From Nostoc sp. KVJ3 (lineage in GTDB: Bacteria; Cyanobacteriota; Cyanobacteriia; Cyanobacteriales; Nostocaceae): a DNA stretch of 64,000 nucleotides. The DNA lies in the NCBI RefSeq assembly GCF_026127265.1, contig NZ_WWFG01000002.1:1-64000 (forward strand), given 5' to 3'. Positions 34,135 to 42,349 of the stretch are shown piece after piece. The position numbers were made by a program, and so were the translations under genes. The notes below the pieces were generated by a model. The model searched no databases and was not told the DNA's origin. It worked only from the letters and a program-made list of their open reading frames with translations. Position 1 is the first letter of the stretch, and each line of letters starts with the position of its first letter.

Positions 34135-35919
34135 ATGAGCGATCGCCCTCTAAAATTACTGTTAATTGACCAAGACCCGATTTTTCGTCTGGGATTACGG
34201 GTAGCTCTAGAAGGAATTCCTAACTTAGAAGTAGTAGGAATTGTAGAAACTGATACCGCTGCCTTGCAGATTTTAGCAGAAATTGCCCAAGAAGACCCTA
34301 AACAGGTAAATTTGCTGGTTTTGGAATTTGGTAATGGTCGTTCCATCACTAGCCAGCAGCTAGGTTTACAATTCTGTCGCCAACTCCAAGCCTTATATCC
34401 CAACCTGCCAATCTTCCTCCTTAGTAATGTTCAAGAACAAGGATTGCTACTAGCTGCCAAATCTATTGGTGTAAATGGCTACTGCCCAAAAGGTACACCA
34501 CTTCCTGAATTAGTCACCGCCATGCAAGAAGTTGCAGATGGTGGTGACTATTGGTTTCAAGACACAGAGACAATCACAACAGACGCGATTAATCGCATCT
34601 CTACCCCTCATTCTTGTACAGACGTGATTAATCGTGTCTCTCCACTCCCCTTTTTTAAACTAAGAAATAATTTACGTTTGTCAGGAATTGCTTACATTGA
34701 AGCAACTCTAACCGCAGTAACAGTAAAATTACAAGTTCCCGGATTACCAGTACTAGATCGAGCAATTCTTGCTGGACGGCAACGAGAACTGCTAGCAGCT
34801 GATTGGTTGCTAAATCGATTGTTGGTTTCATCACAAGAAAAGCAACAGGAAGATATTCCCATTGCTGATGAGCTACCTCTGACTGCTTTATTGAGTAGTG
34901 CAATTCAGCAAAGACAAACTGTGTCATCTCCCTTACTTAGTCCGGGAACACTACAATCTGTATTATTTGCATCTTGCATTACTAAACTTCAGTTCTCTTT
35001 ACGAAATGTCACAGATGTGCCTTTAGAAATTGACATCTTTCGTGAAGATAAAAAACGAGAATTACTTTATTTGATTCTGCAAAAATTAGCTCAACAGTTA
35101 GATGAACTACGGGCTTCTCAAATCGATACAAATCAATTAAATGAGTTAAAGAATACCTTGATACGTGATTTATGGCAAGTAGCAATCACAGATTTTTTTG
35201 GTAAATTTTCTCGAATAAAAATTGGTGATAAGAATATAGAAACTGTTAATTTATTGATGCGAAATTCAGAAATTGTCCGAATGGATATTCTTAATAGAAT
35301 ACCTCTAGTTATTGACTTGTATTCTTATCTTTTATTTCAAACAGAATTGTATATTGATAATGGCTATTATCCAGCAGTGAGTGATGAGGCAAAATCTCAA
35401 GCATTGATGATTTTAGAGAACTTGTTGATTCAAATAGCCAATGGGGTAGCACAACCTTTGTTAAACTCTTTAGCAGATGTAGAAGCAATTAAACAAAATT
35501 TATATGACCGCCAATTTATTTCTACAAGAGAGATAGAAAGATTTAGAAATGATTTGTCGTGGAAGTATCGGTTAAAAAATTATGTAAATGAGCCAAAAGC
35601 TATTTTTGAGAGTCGTTACGATCTATTTGTAATTGCGCCTCGTGGTATTGCCAAGACTTCAGTTTATGCTCCTCGAAATGAGGAATTAGTCAAACTCTCG
35701 AATATTCCATTAGTGGTGACATTGCTTTTAGAATTTAGTGATGCGATCGCACCGCGTTTAAAATCGCTATTAGCTTTTGTAGGTAGCGGTATAGTCTTTA
35801 TCCTCACCCAAGTAATAGGTCGGGGCTTAGGTTTAATCGGTCGTGGTATTCTTCAAGGTATTGGTAGCGTCTCGTTTTTAGAAAAGAATCTGAGACGAAA
35901 TAGCGATCGCCCCAAATGA
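34135..35919 (+). CDS. DUF3685 (Ycf55-like) protein with degenerate receiver domain
   Basis: The protein has 594 residues. The N-terminal receiver-like domain (about 1-140) keeps the acidic pair Asp12/Asp14, Ser97 and Lys119. However, the phospho-acceptor position reads LLVLEFG, with Glu64 in place of Asp. A linker (about 149-172) encodes two copies of a dispersed repeat. The rest is the DUF3685 domain found in cyanobacteria and as Ycf55 in red-algal plastids. It ends with hydrophobic segments near 515-575. The role is unknown; association with membranes is likely. I chose ATG 34135 because it starts MSDRPLKLLLIDQDP; an in-frame GTG lies 24 bases before. Confidence 0.85.
   Translation: MSDRPLKLLLIDQDPIFRLGLRVALEGIPNLEVVGIVETDTAALQILAEIAQEDPKQVNLLVLEFGNGRSITSQQLGLQFCRQLQALYPNLPIFLLSNVQEQGLLLAAKSIGVNGYCPKGTPLPELVTAMQEVADGGDYWFQDTETITTDAINRISTPHSCTDVINRVSPLPFFKLRNNLRLSGIAYIEATLTAVTVKLQVPGLPVLDRAILAGRQRELLAADWLLNRLLVSSQEKQQEDIPIADELPLTALLSSAIQQRQTVSSPLLSPGTLQSVLFASCITKLQFSLRNVTDVPLEIDIFREDKKRELLYLILQKLAQQLDELRASQIDTNQLNELKNTLIRDLWQVAITDFFGKFSRIKIGDKNIETVNLLMRNSEIVRMDILNRIPLVIDLYSYLLFQTELYIDNGYYPAVSDEAKSQALMILENLLIQIANGVAQPLLNSLADVEAIKQNLYDRQFISTREIERFRNDLSWKYRLKNYVNEPKAIFESRYDLFVIAPRGIAKTSVYAPRNEELVKLSNIPLVVTLLLEFSDAIAPRLKSLLAFVGSGIVFILTQVIGRGLGLIGRGILQGIGSVSFLEKNLRRNSDRPK
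34580..34639. repeat. Dispersed repeat inserted in frame in the DUF3685 gene
   Basis: Two copies of agacgcgattaatcgcatct / agacgtgattaatcgtgtct (34580-34599 and 34620-34639) stand 20 bases apart. The palindromic core gattaatc is typical of intergenic repeats in Nostoc. Here it codes TDAINRIS and TDVINRVS in the linker between receiver and DUF3685 domains, without breaking the frame. Confidence 0.75.
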
Positions 35920-35978
35920 GGATGAGGGATATGAGGGAGACACGGGAGAAATAATTAATACCCAATTCCCAATTTATT

Positions 35979-36689
35979 ATGACAAACAATAATTTTATCG
36001 GGCTGCTAATTTCTTATCTTTATGCTACAAGTCTGCTTGTCATTGCCGAGGGACTGCGTAAGTTATTTGGTGTAAAACCAGATTTGACTCGCAAGGTAAT
36101 TCATATCGGTGCAGGGATGTGGGTTTTTGGCATCCTGTTGCTGTTTAAGCATTGGGAAATTGGAATTATCCCTTTTGCGACTTTTATCGGACTCAACTAC
36201 CTGTTATACCGCTACCGTATCATCGGCGCAATGGATACTCAGGATAGTTCACCTGGTACAGTTTATTTTGCTATCTCAGTAACACTGCTTTTCGGGTTAC
36301 TTTGGCGACCAGAAGGGCCTGTAGATAATGCCCCAATCGCCGTAGCTGCGGTAATGGCGATGACTTGGGGTGATGCATTAGCAGCATTAATTGGCAGACG
36401 CTTCGGACAGCATAAATACCAAGTGGGAAATTCTGTTCGTTCCTGGGAGGGTTCAACAGCAATGTTTATAGCGAGTACAGTAGTGATTTTCTTAGTGCTG
36501 TTACTGCTACCTGGTTCTTTACTTAGTCCCCTCGCAACGCCTTTAAGTTTAGGATGGGCTTTATTAACAGCAGTAGTAACTGCTACTTTCGCAACCTTCG
36601 CAGAGGCAGTTTCACCCCACGGCACAGATAACCTCAGTGTGCCTCTGGTAACTGCGGGAGTTATATGGGTTGTGATGCAGATATTTTAA
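35979..36689 (+). CDS. Phytol kinase-like (VTE5 family) integral membrane protein
   Basis: This 236-residue protein has about six or seven membrane segments. The cytoplasmic loop DLTRKVIHIGAGMWVFG and the later MTWGDALAALIGRRFG, GNSVRSWEGSTAMF and FAEAVSPHGTDNLSVPL are the CTP-dependent polyprenol/phytol kinase motifs. Homologues phosphorylate phytol released from chlorophyll for tocopherol synthesis and chlorophyll recycling. It follows the DUF3685 gene after 59 bases on the same strand and may be co-transcribed. Confidence 0.88.
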   Translation: MTNNNFIGLLISYLYATSLLVIAEGLRKLFGVKPDLTRKVIHIGAGMWVFGILLLFKHWEIGIIPFATFIGLNYLLYRYRIIGAMDTQDSSPGTVYFAISVTLLFGLLWRPEGPVDNAPIAVAAVMAMTWGDALAALIGRRFGQHKYQVGNSVRSWEGSTAMFIASTVVIFLVLLLLPGSLLSPLATPLSLGWALLTAVVTATFATFAEAVSPHGTDNLSVPLVTAGVIWVVMQIF

Positions 36690-36702
36690 CCAAAACAGAA
36701 AT

Positions 36703-36880
36703 AGGACTTACGCACTTTCAAGGTGATTCGTAAAATCTCTGTTTTTCTCTCTGCGCTCTCTGTGCCTCTGCGGTTTAAAAGTAATTTATTTAACCATAGA
36801 GACGCAGAGAACACAGAGTTAAGAGATTAAAGAGGAATTTTTTGAGCAAAATTTTTACTCACCTTGAAAGGGCTAGTCCT
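36703..36880. repeat. 178-bp element with 22-24 bp terminal inverted repeats
   Basis: The left end aggacttacgcactttcaag and the right end cctttcaaggtga (read on the minus strand as aggactagccctttcaaggt) are inverted copies. A second, inner foldback uses ctctgcggttt and the complementary aaccatagagacgcagag. It has no coding content. It has the size and structure of a MITE and lies between the VTE5-like gene and the GAF gene. Confidence 0.65.
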
Positions 36881-37072
36881 AGATTTTTCTCTCGCCTAAA
36901 TTAAAATTTATAATTTCTTAATAATTTATTTTTAATTCACTAAAGAGGGTGACTAATATTATCTTTTGTTAAAATTGAATTATTGCTACAAATGCAAGAA
37001 TCTATTTAAGTAGAGGTCTAATCAATTACTATATAAATCCGGCAGCATTTACTTAGTCGTTATTTTAAAACC

Positions 37073-37609
37073 GTGCAAATTCATCCTCACTCCGAATCTA
37101 ATCAGAGTCATAATCGCCGTGAACAGGGTTTGCAAAAATTGCTTGCTCGCCTTGTGAAAACAATGCAGCGCGATGAGCTAGTTAGGCAAACAACCAATCA
37201 ACTCAGAGAATTGCTTCAGGTTGATCGGGTGGTCTTGTATTATTTTTACGGGCAGTGGCAAGGTCAAGTGACTTTTGAATCTTTGAGTTCTCCAGAATTC
37301 TCAATACTGGGTTCCACTGGCCCAGATAATTGTTTTAACGATCAGTATGCTGCTTTATACTTGGCAGGACGAGTAAAGGCGATCGCTGATATTGAATTAG
37401 AGCCAATCGAGCCTTGTCACCGAGATTTTCTTAGCAATATGCAGGTTCGTGCCAACCTAGTTGTACCAATTTTGATTCCGAGAGGATTATGGGGATTGCT
37501 AGCAGCACATCACTGTCAAGGGCCTCATTATTGGTCGCCATCAGATATAGAAATGATGCAAGCAGGGGCACGAACTCTAGCAACAGCCCCTTACATACTA
37601 GAAAGTTAA
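37073..37609 (+). CDS. Stand-alone DXCF-type cyanobacteriochrome GAF protein
   Basis: This 178-residue single GAF domain starts at GTG. It carries the second-Cys motif DXCF as Asp85-Asn86-Cys87-Phe88 (GPDNCFNDQYAALYLAGR). It also carries the canonical bilin-binding Cys115-His116 in EPCHRDFLSNMQVRANLVV, followed by GLWGLLAAHHC and W154. These are the marks of DXCF cyanobacteriochromes, which usually sense blue, teal or green light through two thioether bonds. No kinase, methyl-accepting or GGDEF output domain is attached. The C-terminal helix appears cut short (ending TAPYILES), just before a dispersed repeat. Confidence 0.8.
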   Translation: MQIHPHSESNQSHNRREQGLQKLLARLVKTMQRDELVRQTTNQLRELLQVDRVVLYYFYGQWQGQVTFESLSSPEFSILGSTGPDNCFNDQYAALYLAGRVKAIADIELEPIEPCHRDFLSNMQVRANLVVPILIPRGLWGLLAAHHCQGPHYWSPSDIEMMQAGARTLATAPYILES

Positions 37610-37650
37610 AAGGGCGGTTAGAAACCGCGTCTACACGATACTTTACCCAG

Positions 37651-37851
37651 GGCTTTCATCCCAACGATCCTACACAACCACCGTCCTTAATTCAGATATC
37701 ATTTATCACACCTGATGTTGGTAGTGCTTACATGAGAGCGATCGGGGCAGGTGCAAAAGTATTAGATGCTCCGAAAGCCCACCCTGGAGGACAAACAATT
37801 GCTCGTGTCCGCGATCTTAATGGCGTGTTGGTGTCTTTGGTGAGTGGCTAA
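37651..37851 (+). pseudogene. Glyoxalase/VOC-fold protein, C-terminal fragment
   Basis: The frame codes GFHPNDPTQPPSLIQISFIT followed by RAIGAGAKVLDAPKAHPGGQ and RVRDLNGVLVSLVSG. This is the last half of a VOC (glyoxalase/dioxygenase) family domain of about 120 residues. The first half is missing. The frame runs upstream into the 3' end of the GAF gene in a different reading frame. Between them is the repeat fragment ggcggttagaaaccgc (37613-37628). It is probably a remnant left when the two genes were joined. Confidence 0.65.
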
Positions 37852-37865
37852 GTAACAAATTGCCT

Positions 37866-38035
37866 TAGAGGTTGTTTGAAAAGTCCTCTTTTTGGTAGCA
37901 AAACGTTCCAGATCCCCCTAAATTCCCCGATAAATTGGGGGACTTTGACTCCGGTTCCCCCCTTTTTAAGGGGGGTTAGGGGGGATCTAAAAGTGCCTAA
38001 AGTCACAGCGAAATACTTGTTTATTCAACCTCTTA
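37866..38035. repeat. Dispersed repeat with inverted ends
   Basis: The ends agaggttgtttgaaaagtcc and caacctctta are inverted relatives. The interior holds a strong foldback of gatccccctaaattcccc and ggggttaggggggatc (about 37911-37987). The element has no coding content and lies upstream of the DUF262 gene. Confidence 0.6.
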
Positions 38036-38242
38036 GACGCGATTGATTGGGTTGGCGATCGCTTGGACAAAAATCAATACTAATTTTCTTAGAGAGTAAA
38101 GCTTTTCCTCAAAAATTAATGTATAGAAGTTGACATACAAACCTTGTCTAAGTTAGCTTCTGGTTAATTAAATGCTTTATACAGCAGCTACTGAACAATT
38201 ATTAGTTAGTTGCTAATACAGAAAGGAAATTAGGTAAAAAAT

Positions 38243-39997
38243 ATGTCCAGTGGATTTGCCGCCCCCATTACAATTAAAGATGCTATTGACCGCATCGTTG
38301 ATCGAACTTATTTGCTTCCAGCGATTCAAAGAAAATTCGTTTGGAGTAGCGAAAAAATAGAAGTGCTTTTTGACAGCATAATGAGGGGCTATCCAATCAA
38401 CTCATTTATGTTTTGGGAAGTGAAAGAAAGTAAAATCAAAAACGAATTCAGATTTTACCAGTTTCTAACTGAATATCGTCATTTTTTTAAAGAAGATAAT
38501 CCTGATATTGATACGAAAGGTTATAAAGACTTTTATGCAGTTATTGATGGACAACAACGACTGACAAGTATTTATATTGGACTTAAAGGATCTTACGCTT
38601 ATAAGTTACCCAGAAAGTTTTGGAGAGATACAGAAGATGCTATGCCAACAAGACATCTGTATTTAAACCTTTCTGAGGCTTTGCCAGAAGAAAATGAAAG
38701 ACAAATGATGTATAATTTCCAGTTTTTAACCAAATATGAATATGATAAAAAATCATCTGACAAAAATTCAACATGGTATCGTGTAAACGATATTTTAAGA
38801 TTTAAAAGTAAAGATGAACTTGATAATTTTATTGATAGTAAAGGCTGGCTAAAAAGAGATTTTACAAAACAGACTATAAGAAAACTTTACGAAGTAATTT
38901 TCAATGAGCGATTGATAAATTACTACCTTGAAACAACTCAAGAAATAGATACCGTATTAGATATTTTTATTCGGACTAATAGCGGTGGCGAACCTCTAAG
39001 CTTTTCTGATTTGCTTATGTCAATTACAACTGCAAATTGGGAATTGAATGCAAGAAAGGAAATAACTGATGTTGTACATCAGGTTTTTGGAATTTCCAGT
39101 CCGGGGTTTTTAATTAGCAAAGATTTTGTTTTAAAAACTTGCTTAGTTCTATTCAATGATAATATTAAATTTCAAATCAAAAATTTTGATCGAAGTAGCG
39201 TTACTATATTTCAAGAGAATTGGGACAGAATTAAGAAAAGTATAATTGAAAGCTTTATATTGCTTTCAAACTTAGGTTTCAATAATCAAAATTTAACAGC
39301 AAAAAATGCTGTTATCCCAATTATATACTATATATATTATAGAAAAATAGAAACCGATATTAATCACACTACTAAACACAATTTGGACAAAGAACTAATC
39401 AAAAAGTGGCTTTGTTTGTCGTTATTAAAAGGTGTTTTTAGTGGACAATCAGACACAGTGCTTTCAAGTTTACGTAAAGTCATTAAATCAGAATTAGCTG
39501 ACACATCAAAGGAACTATGTTTCCCGCTTGAAAAAATTAAAAATGATTTTAAAGCTGATCCAGCAAAAAATATCTCGCTTGACGACGAATTAATTGAAGC
39601 ATTATTAGTAACCCAAAAAGATGCTCCTGACTGTTTTGCTATCTTATCATTATTTTATTCTCACTTAAACTTCGCTGGTTCTAAATATCACAAAGACCAT
39701 ATGCATCCTGCAAGTTATTTTAAAGGCATACAACGAAAAGACTTTCAGACAGATGAGGATTTTGGTTTTTATTCAGACCCTTGCAACTGGAACGGAATAG
39801 CCAATCTTCAACTTCTTAACGAATGGGAAAATACATCGAAAGGTGCAACTCCCCTTAAGGACTGGGTAACTGAAAAATGTATTAACAAAGCAGAAAAACT
39901 CATACCTGATGAAAGCCTTGACATATCAGACTTCAAAATATTTATAGCAAAGCGAAAGGAATTGTTAAAAACCCGACTAAAAAATATGGTGATATGA
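38243..39997 (+). CDS. DUF262 domain protein (GmrS-like), possible defence gene
   Basis: This 584-residue protein has an N-terminal DUF262 fold related to ParB/sulfiredoxin: LLPAIQRKFVWSSEKIEVLF near residue 24, and the hallmark VIDGQQRLTSIYIGLKG (101-116). Further on is FIRTNSGGEPLSFSDLLMS. A C-terminal segment (about 475-540) has KYHKDHMHPASYF and NWNGIANLQLLN, reminiscent of the DUF1524/HNH-type end of GmrD or related nucleases. DUF262 proteins take part in modification-dependent restriction and phage defence. The base composition is clearly AT-richer than its neighbours, suggesting transfer. It has no partner gene. Confidence 0.88.
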   Translation: MSSGFAAPITIKDAIDRIVDRTYLLPAIQRKFVWSSEKIEVLFDSIMRGYPINSFMFWEVKESKIKNEFRFYQFLTEYRHFFKEDNPDIDTKGYKDFYAVIDGQQRLTSIYIGLKGSYAYKLPRKFWRDTEDAMPTRHLYLNLSEALPEENERQMMYNFQFLTKYEYDKKSSDKNSTWYRVNDILRFKSKDELDNFIDSKGWLKRDFTKQTIRKLYEVIFNERLINYYLETTQEIDTVLDIFIRTNSGGEPLSFSDLLMSITTANWELNARKEITDVVHQVFGISSPGFLISKDFVLKTCLVLFNDNIKFQIKNFDRSSVTIFQENWDRIKKSIIESFILLSNLGFNNQNLTAKNAVIPIIYYIYYRKIETDINHTTKHNLDKELIKKWLCLSLLKGVFSGQSDTVLSSLRKVIKSELADTSKELCFPLEKIKNDFKADPAKNISLDDELIEALLVTQKDAPDCFAILSLFYSHLNFAGSKYHKDHMHPASYFKGIQRKDFQTDEDFGFYSDPCNWNGIANLQLLNEWENTSKGATPLKDWVTEKCINKAEKLIPDESLDISDFKIFIAKRKELLKTRLKNMVI

Positions 39998-40019
39998 TTC
40001 AGGGCTGTTACAAAATACG

Positions 40020-40135
40020 TTCTAACACAACGCCAGTTGCTACAACGTAGGGAACCTCCGCAACGTATTGGCTCCCCTACAATATCTAATTTTGTTCAAA
40101 AATCAAATATGATTCCTATGGTATTATAATTAAAA
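40020..40135. repeat. Partial dispersed repeat upstream of the peroxidase gene
   Basis: It contains the block gccagttgctacaacgtagg, then gcaacgtattggctccccta, then tgttcaaaaatcaaatatga and gattcctat. A related unit with cgactggctcccctaggg and tcaaaaatcaaaccgggttc occurs at 44925-45029. The rest of the gap (40136-40398) is AT-rich, with no gene, and is the likely promoter region of the Dyp peroxidase. Confidence 0.5.
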
Positions 40136-40398
40136 TTATTTTTCTTCAATTTTGCGTGTGACAGAGTTGGGGGAGACATACAAAACTCTTGCTGAATCCC
40201 CCCGTACTACAATTTGTTGCAATTTGTATAAACTATTTACATAATGCAATCTTCCTACGCATGAAATATAGGTAGACTTGCTGCATAAATCCTTTATTTA
40301 CCTCCGATAAGTTAACACAGGTTCCCATCAGAGATACCTGATTTCATACTTCCATTCTGGAATAGCCAATAGGCTCTAACATCAATAGGACTTTAATC

Positions 40399-42138
40399 AT
40401 GACACAACAAATAATTCGTGAAGCACCTGCTCCTTATCCGTTAGAAGGTCAACAGACAAACGAATTCTTCCACATCCCTGCGCCTAATGAGCCTATTCTC
40501 AATGTCAATAACATTCAAGGCAACATTCTAGGCGGATTCAATAAAGATTATCAAGCGCTTTTGTTCCTTGAAATTGAAAATCAAAAAGCCTTTAAAGAGT
40601 GGCTGAAGTCACAGATTGATTTCATTGCCACCGCTTCAGAAGTGATTGCCTTCAACCGCCTATTCAAATCCAGCAGACAGCGACGAGGTCGCGAAGGCGC
40701 TGTTAAGGCAACCTGGGTTAATATAGCTTTCTCCTTTGAAGGACTGAAAAAATTAACAAATGACGCTGACTCATTTACAGATACATCCTTTAAAGCTGGG
40801 CTAGCAGCAAAGGCTGCTGAACTTAACGATCCGGTAGACAACAATGGTAAGCCTATTGGCTGGGTTGTAGGTGGGCCAGATAATGGTAAAACTGATGTAA
40901 TTTTCATCATTGCTAGCGACGATCGCGCAGATTTACTAGAAGAAGTTTCGCGGATCTTGGAAAGCGTTGTGACATTTACAGACGGAAAAGGCAACGCAAA
41001 AAGTAGCGGAGCCAGAATTACCTTCCTTGAAGAGGGAGCCAATTTGCCTCAACCACTATCTGGACACGAGCATTTCGGCAACCTAGACGGAATATCACAA
41101 CCTGGCATTCGTGGCAGGGTTTCTGATAATCCTAAAGAACTTCTCACCCCCAGACAAAACCCAGAGAACCCAAACCAGGGCAAACCCGGACAGGATCTTC
41201 TGTGGCCAGGAGAGTTTGTTTTTGGCTATGAGGGGCAAAACGATAAAGCTCATAAGTTGGAAGATAGCAAAGGTCAGGTTGTTTCGGCGGGACTACACTG
41301 GGCAAATGATGGCTCTTACCTTGTATTCCGCCGATTGCGTCAAGATGTGTTTAAGTTCCACCAGTTTTTAAACTATACTGCTGCTGACCTGAATGCTGAC
41401 CCCAGAAAGGTAAGTGCAAAATTAATCGGTCGCTGGCCTAGTGGCGCTCCCACTGTCCGCACGCCGGAAGAAGATGCCCCAAGTTTGGGTAATGATGACA
41501 ATGGCAACAATAATTTTGAATTTAACGGGGATGATGCACCAGAGGGAAAATTCTTTAAAAATGATGTAGTTCCACCTTCTGATGATGCAACGGGTTTGCG
41601 CTGCCCGTTTATTGCCCATACCCGCAAGACTTATCCACGCAACGACAAAACACCAGGAGGTGGAGGCCCAGGGCCCGAAGAGATTGACCTCAGTGAAGTG
41701 ACCACTCAAACACACCGTTTGCTTCGTCGCGGCATTCCTTATGGCCCTGTGTCTCCTTCAACGCCGAACAATCCGCAACCAGATCCGAATTTTGTCGATC
41801 GCGGTTTACACTTTTTGGCTTATCAGACTTCAATTGTTGACCAGTTTGAGTTTGTAACCAAGTTTTGGGTTAATAATGCAAACTTCAGTGAGGAGGCTGC
41901 TACCGGGCACGAGTTTGAAGGTAAATTAACTCTAGGTCACGATCCAATTATTGGTCAAAGTGAAAATAACAAACCAGGTAGCGATCGCACACGCAAATTC
42001 TTTATCCATCTTGAGGATAAGGAAGATCAACCTCAAACTAAGGAGTTAACTGCACCTGAAGACTGGGTAATTCCTACTGGTGGCGGCTACTTCTTTGCAC
42101 CGTCGATTTCTGCTTTGAAGGATGTACTGACTAACTAA
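40399..42138 (+). CDS. Dyp-type heme peroxidase
   Basis: This 579-residue protein belongs to the long class of dye-decolorising peroxidases. The distal motif GXXDG is present as FGNLDGISQPGIRG (about residues 227-240). Downstream HRLLRRGIPYGP (about 443-454) and FVDRGLHFLAYQ carry the conserved Arg and heme-pocket residues; the proximal His is probably in CPFIAHTRKTYPR. No signal peptide is visible, so it is probably cytoplasmic or bound for an encapsulin, although no encapsulin gene is present. It uses hydrogen peroxide to oxidise dyes and phenolics in vitro; the natural substrate is unknown. Confidence 0.92.
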   Translation: MTQQIIREAPAPYPLEGQQTNEFFHIPAPNEPILNVNNIQGNILGGFNKDYQALLFLEIENQKAFKEWLKSQIDFIATASEVIAFNRLFKSSRQRRGREGAVKATWVNIAFSFEGLKKLTNDADSFTDTSFKAGLAAKAAELNDPVDNNGKPIGWVVGGPDNGKTDVIFIIASDDRADLLEEVSRILESVVTFTDGKGNAKSSGARITFLEEGANLPQPLSGHEHFGNLDGISQPGIRGRVSDNPKELLTPRQNPENPNQGKPGQDLLWPGEFVFGYEGQNDKAHKLEDSKGQVVSAGLHWANDGSYLVFRRLRQDVFKFHQFLNYTAADLNADPRKVSAKLIGRWPSGAPTVRTPEEDAPSLGNDDNGNNNFEFNGDDAPEGKFFKNDVVPPSDDATGLRCPFIAHTRKTYPRNDKTPGGGGPGPEEIDLSEVTTQTHRLLRRGIPYGPVSPSTPNNPQPDPNFVDRGLHFLAYQTSIVDQFEFVTKFWVNNANFSEEAATGHEFEGKLTLGHDPIIGQSENNKPGSDRTRKFFIHLEDKEDQPQTKELTAPEDWVIPTGGGYFFAPSISALKDVLTN

Positions 42139-42349
42139 AGGATTTTGTGGGGTTTCATTGATAGCGATCGCATCGAATGGCAAACTTCTCAATTTTTGTC
42201 TGTCAATGAATGCCAGCGCGAATCAAGCAGCGATCGATATTATGGGGTTTGTAGACTCTTAGGAAAATTATGAATTATGAATTTTGCTTTGCATTATTCA
42301 TAATTCATTTATTTTGTCAATACCCTAATCTCAAACCTCAAATTTTTTT

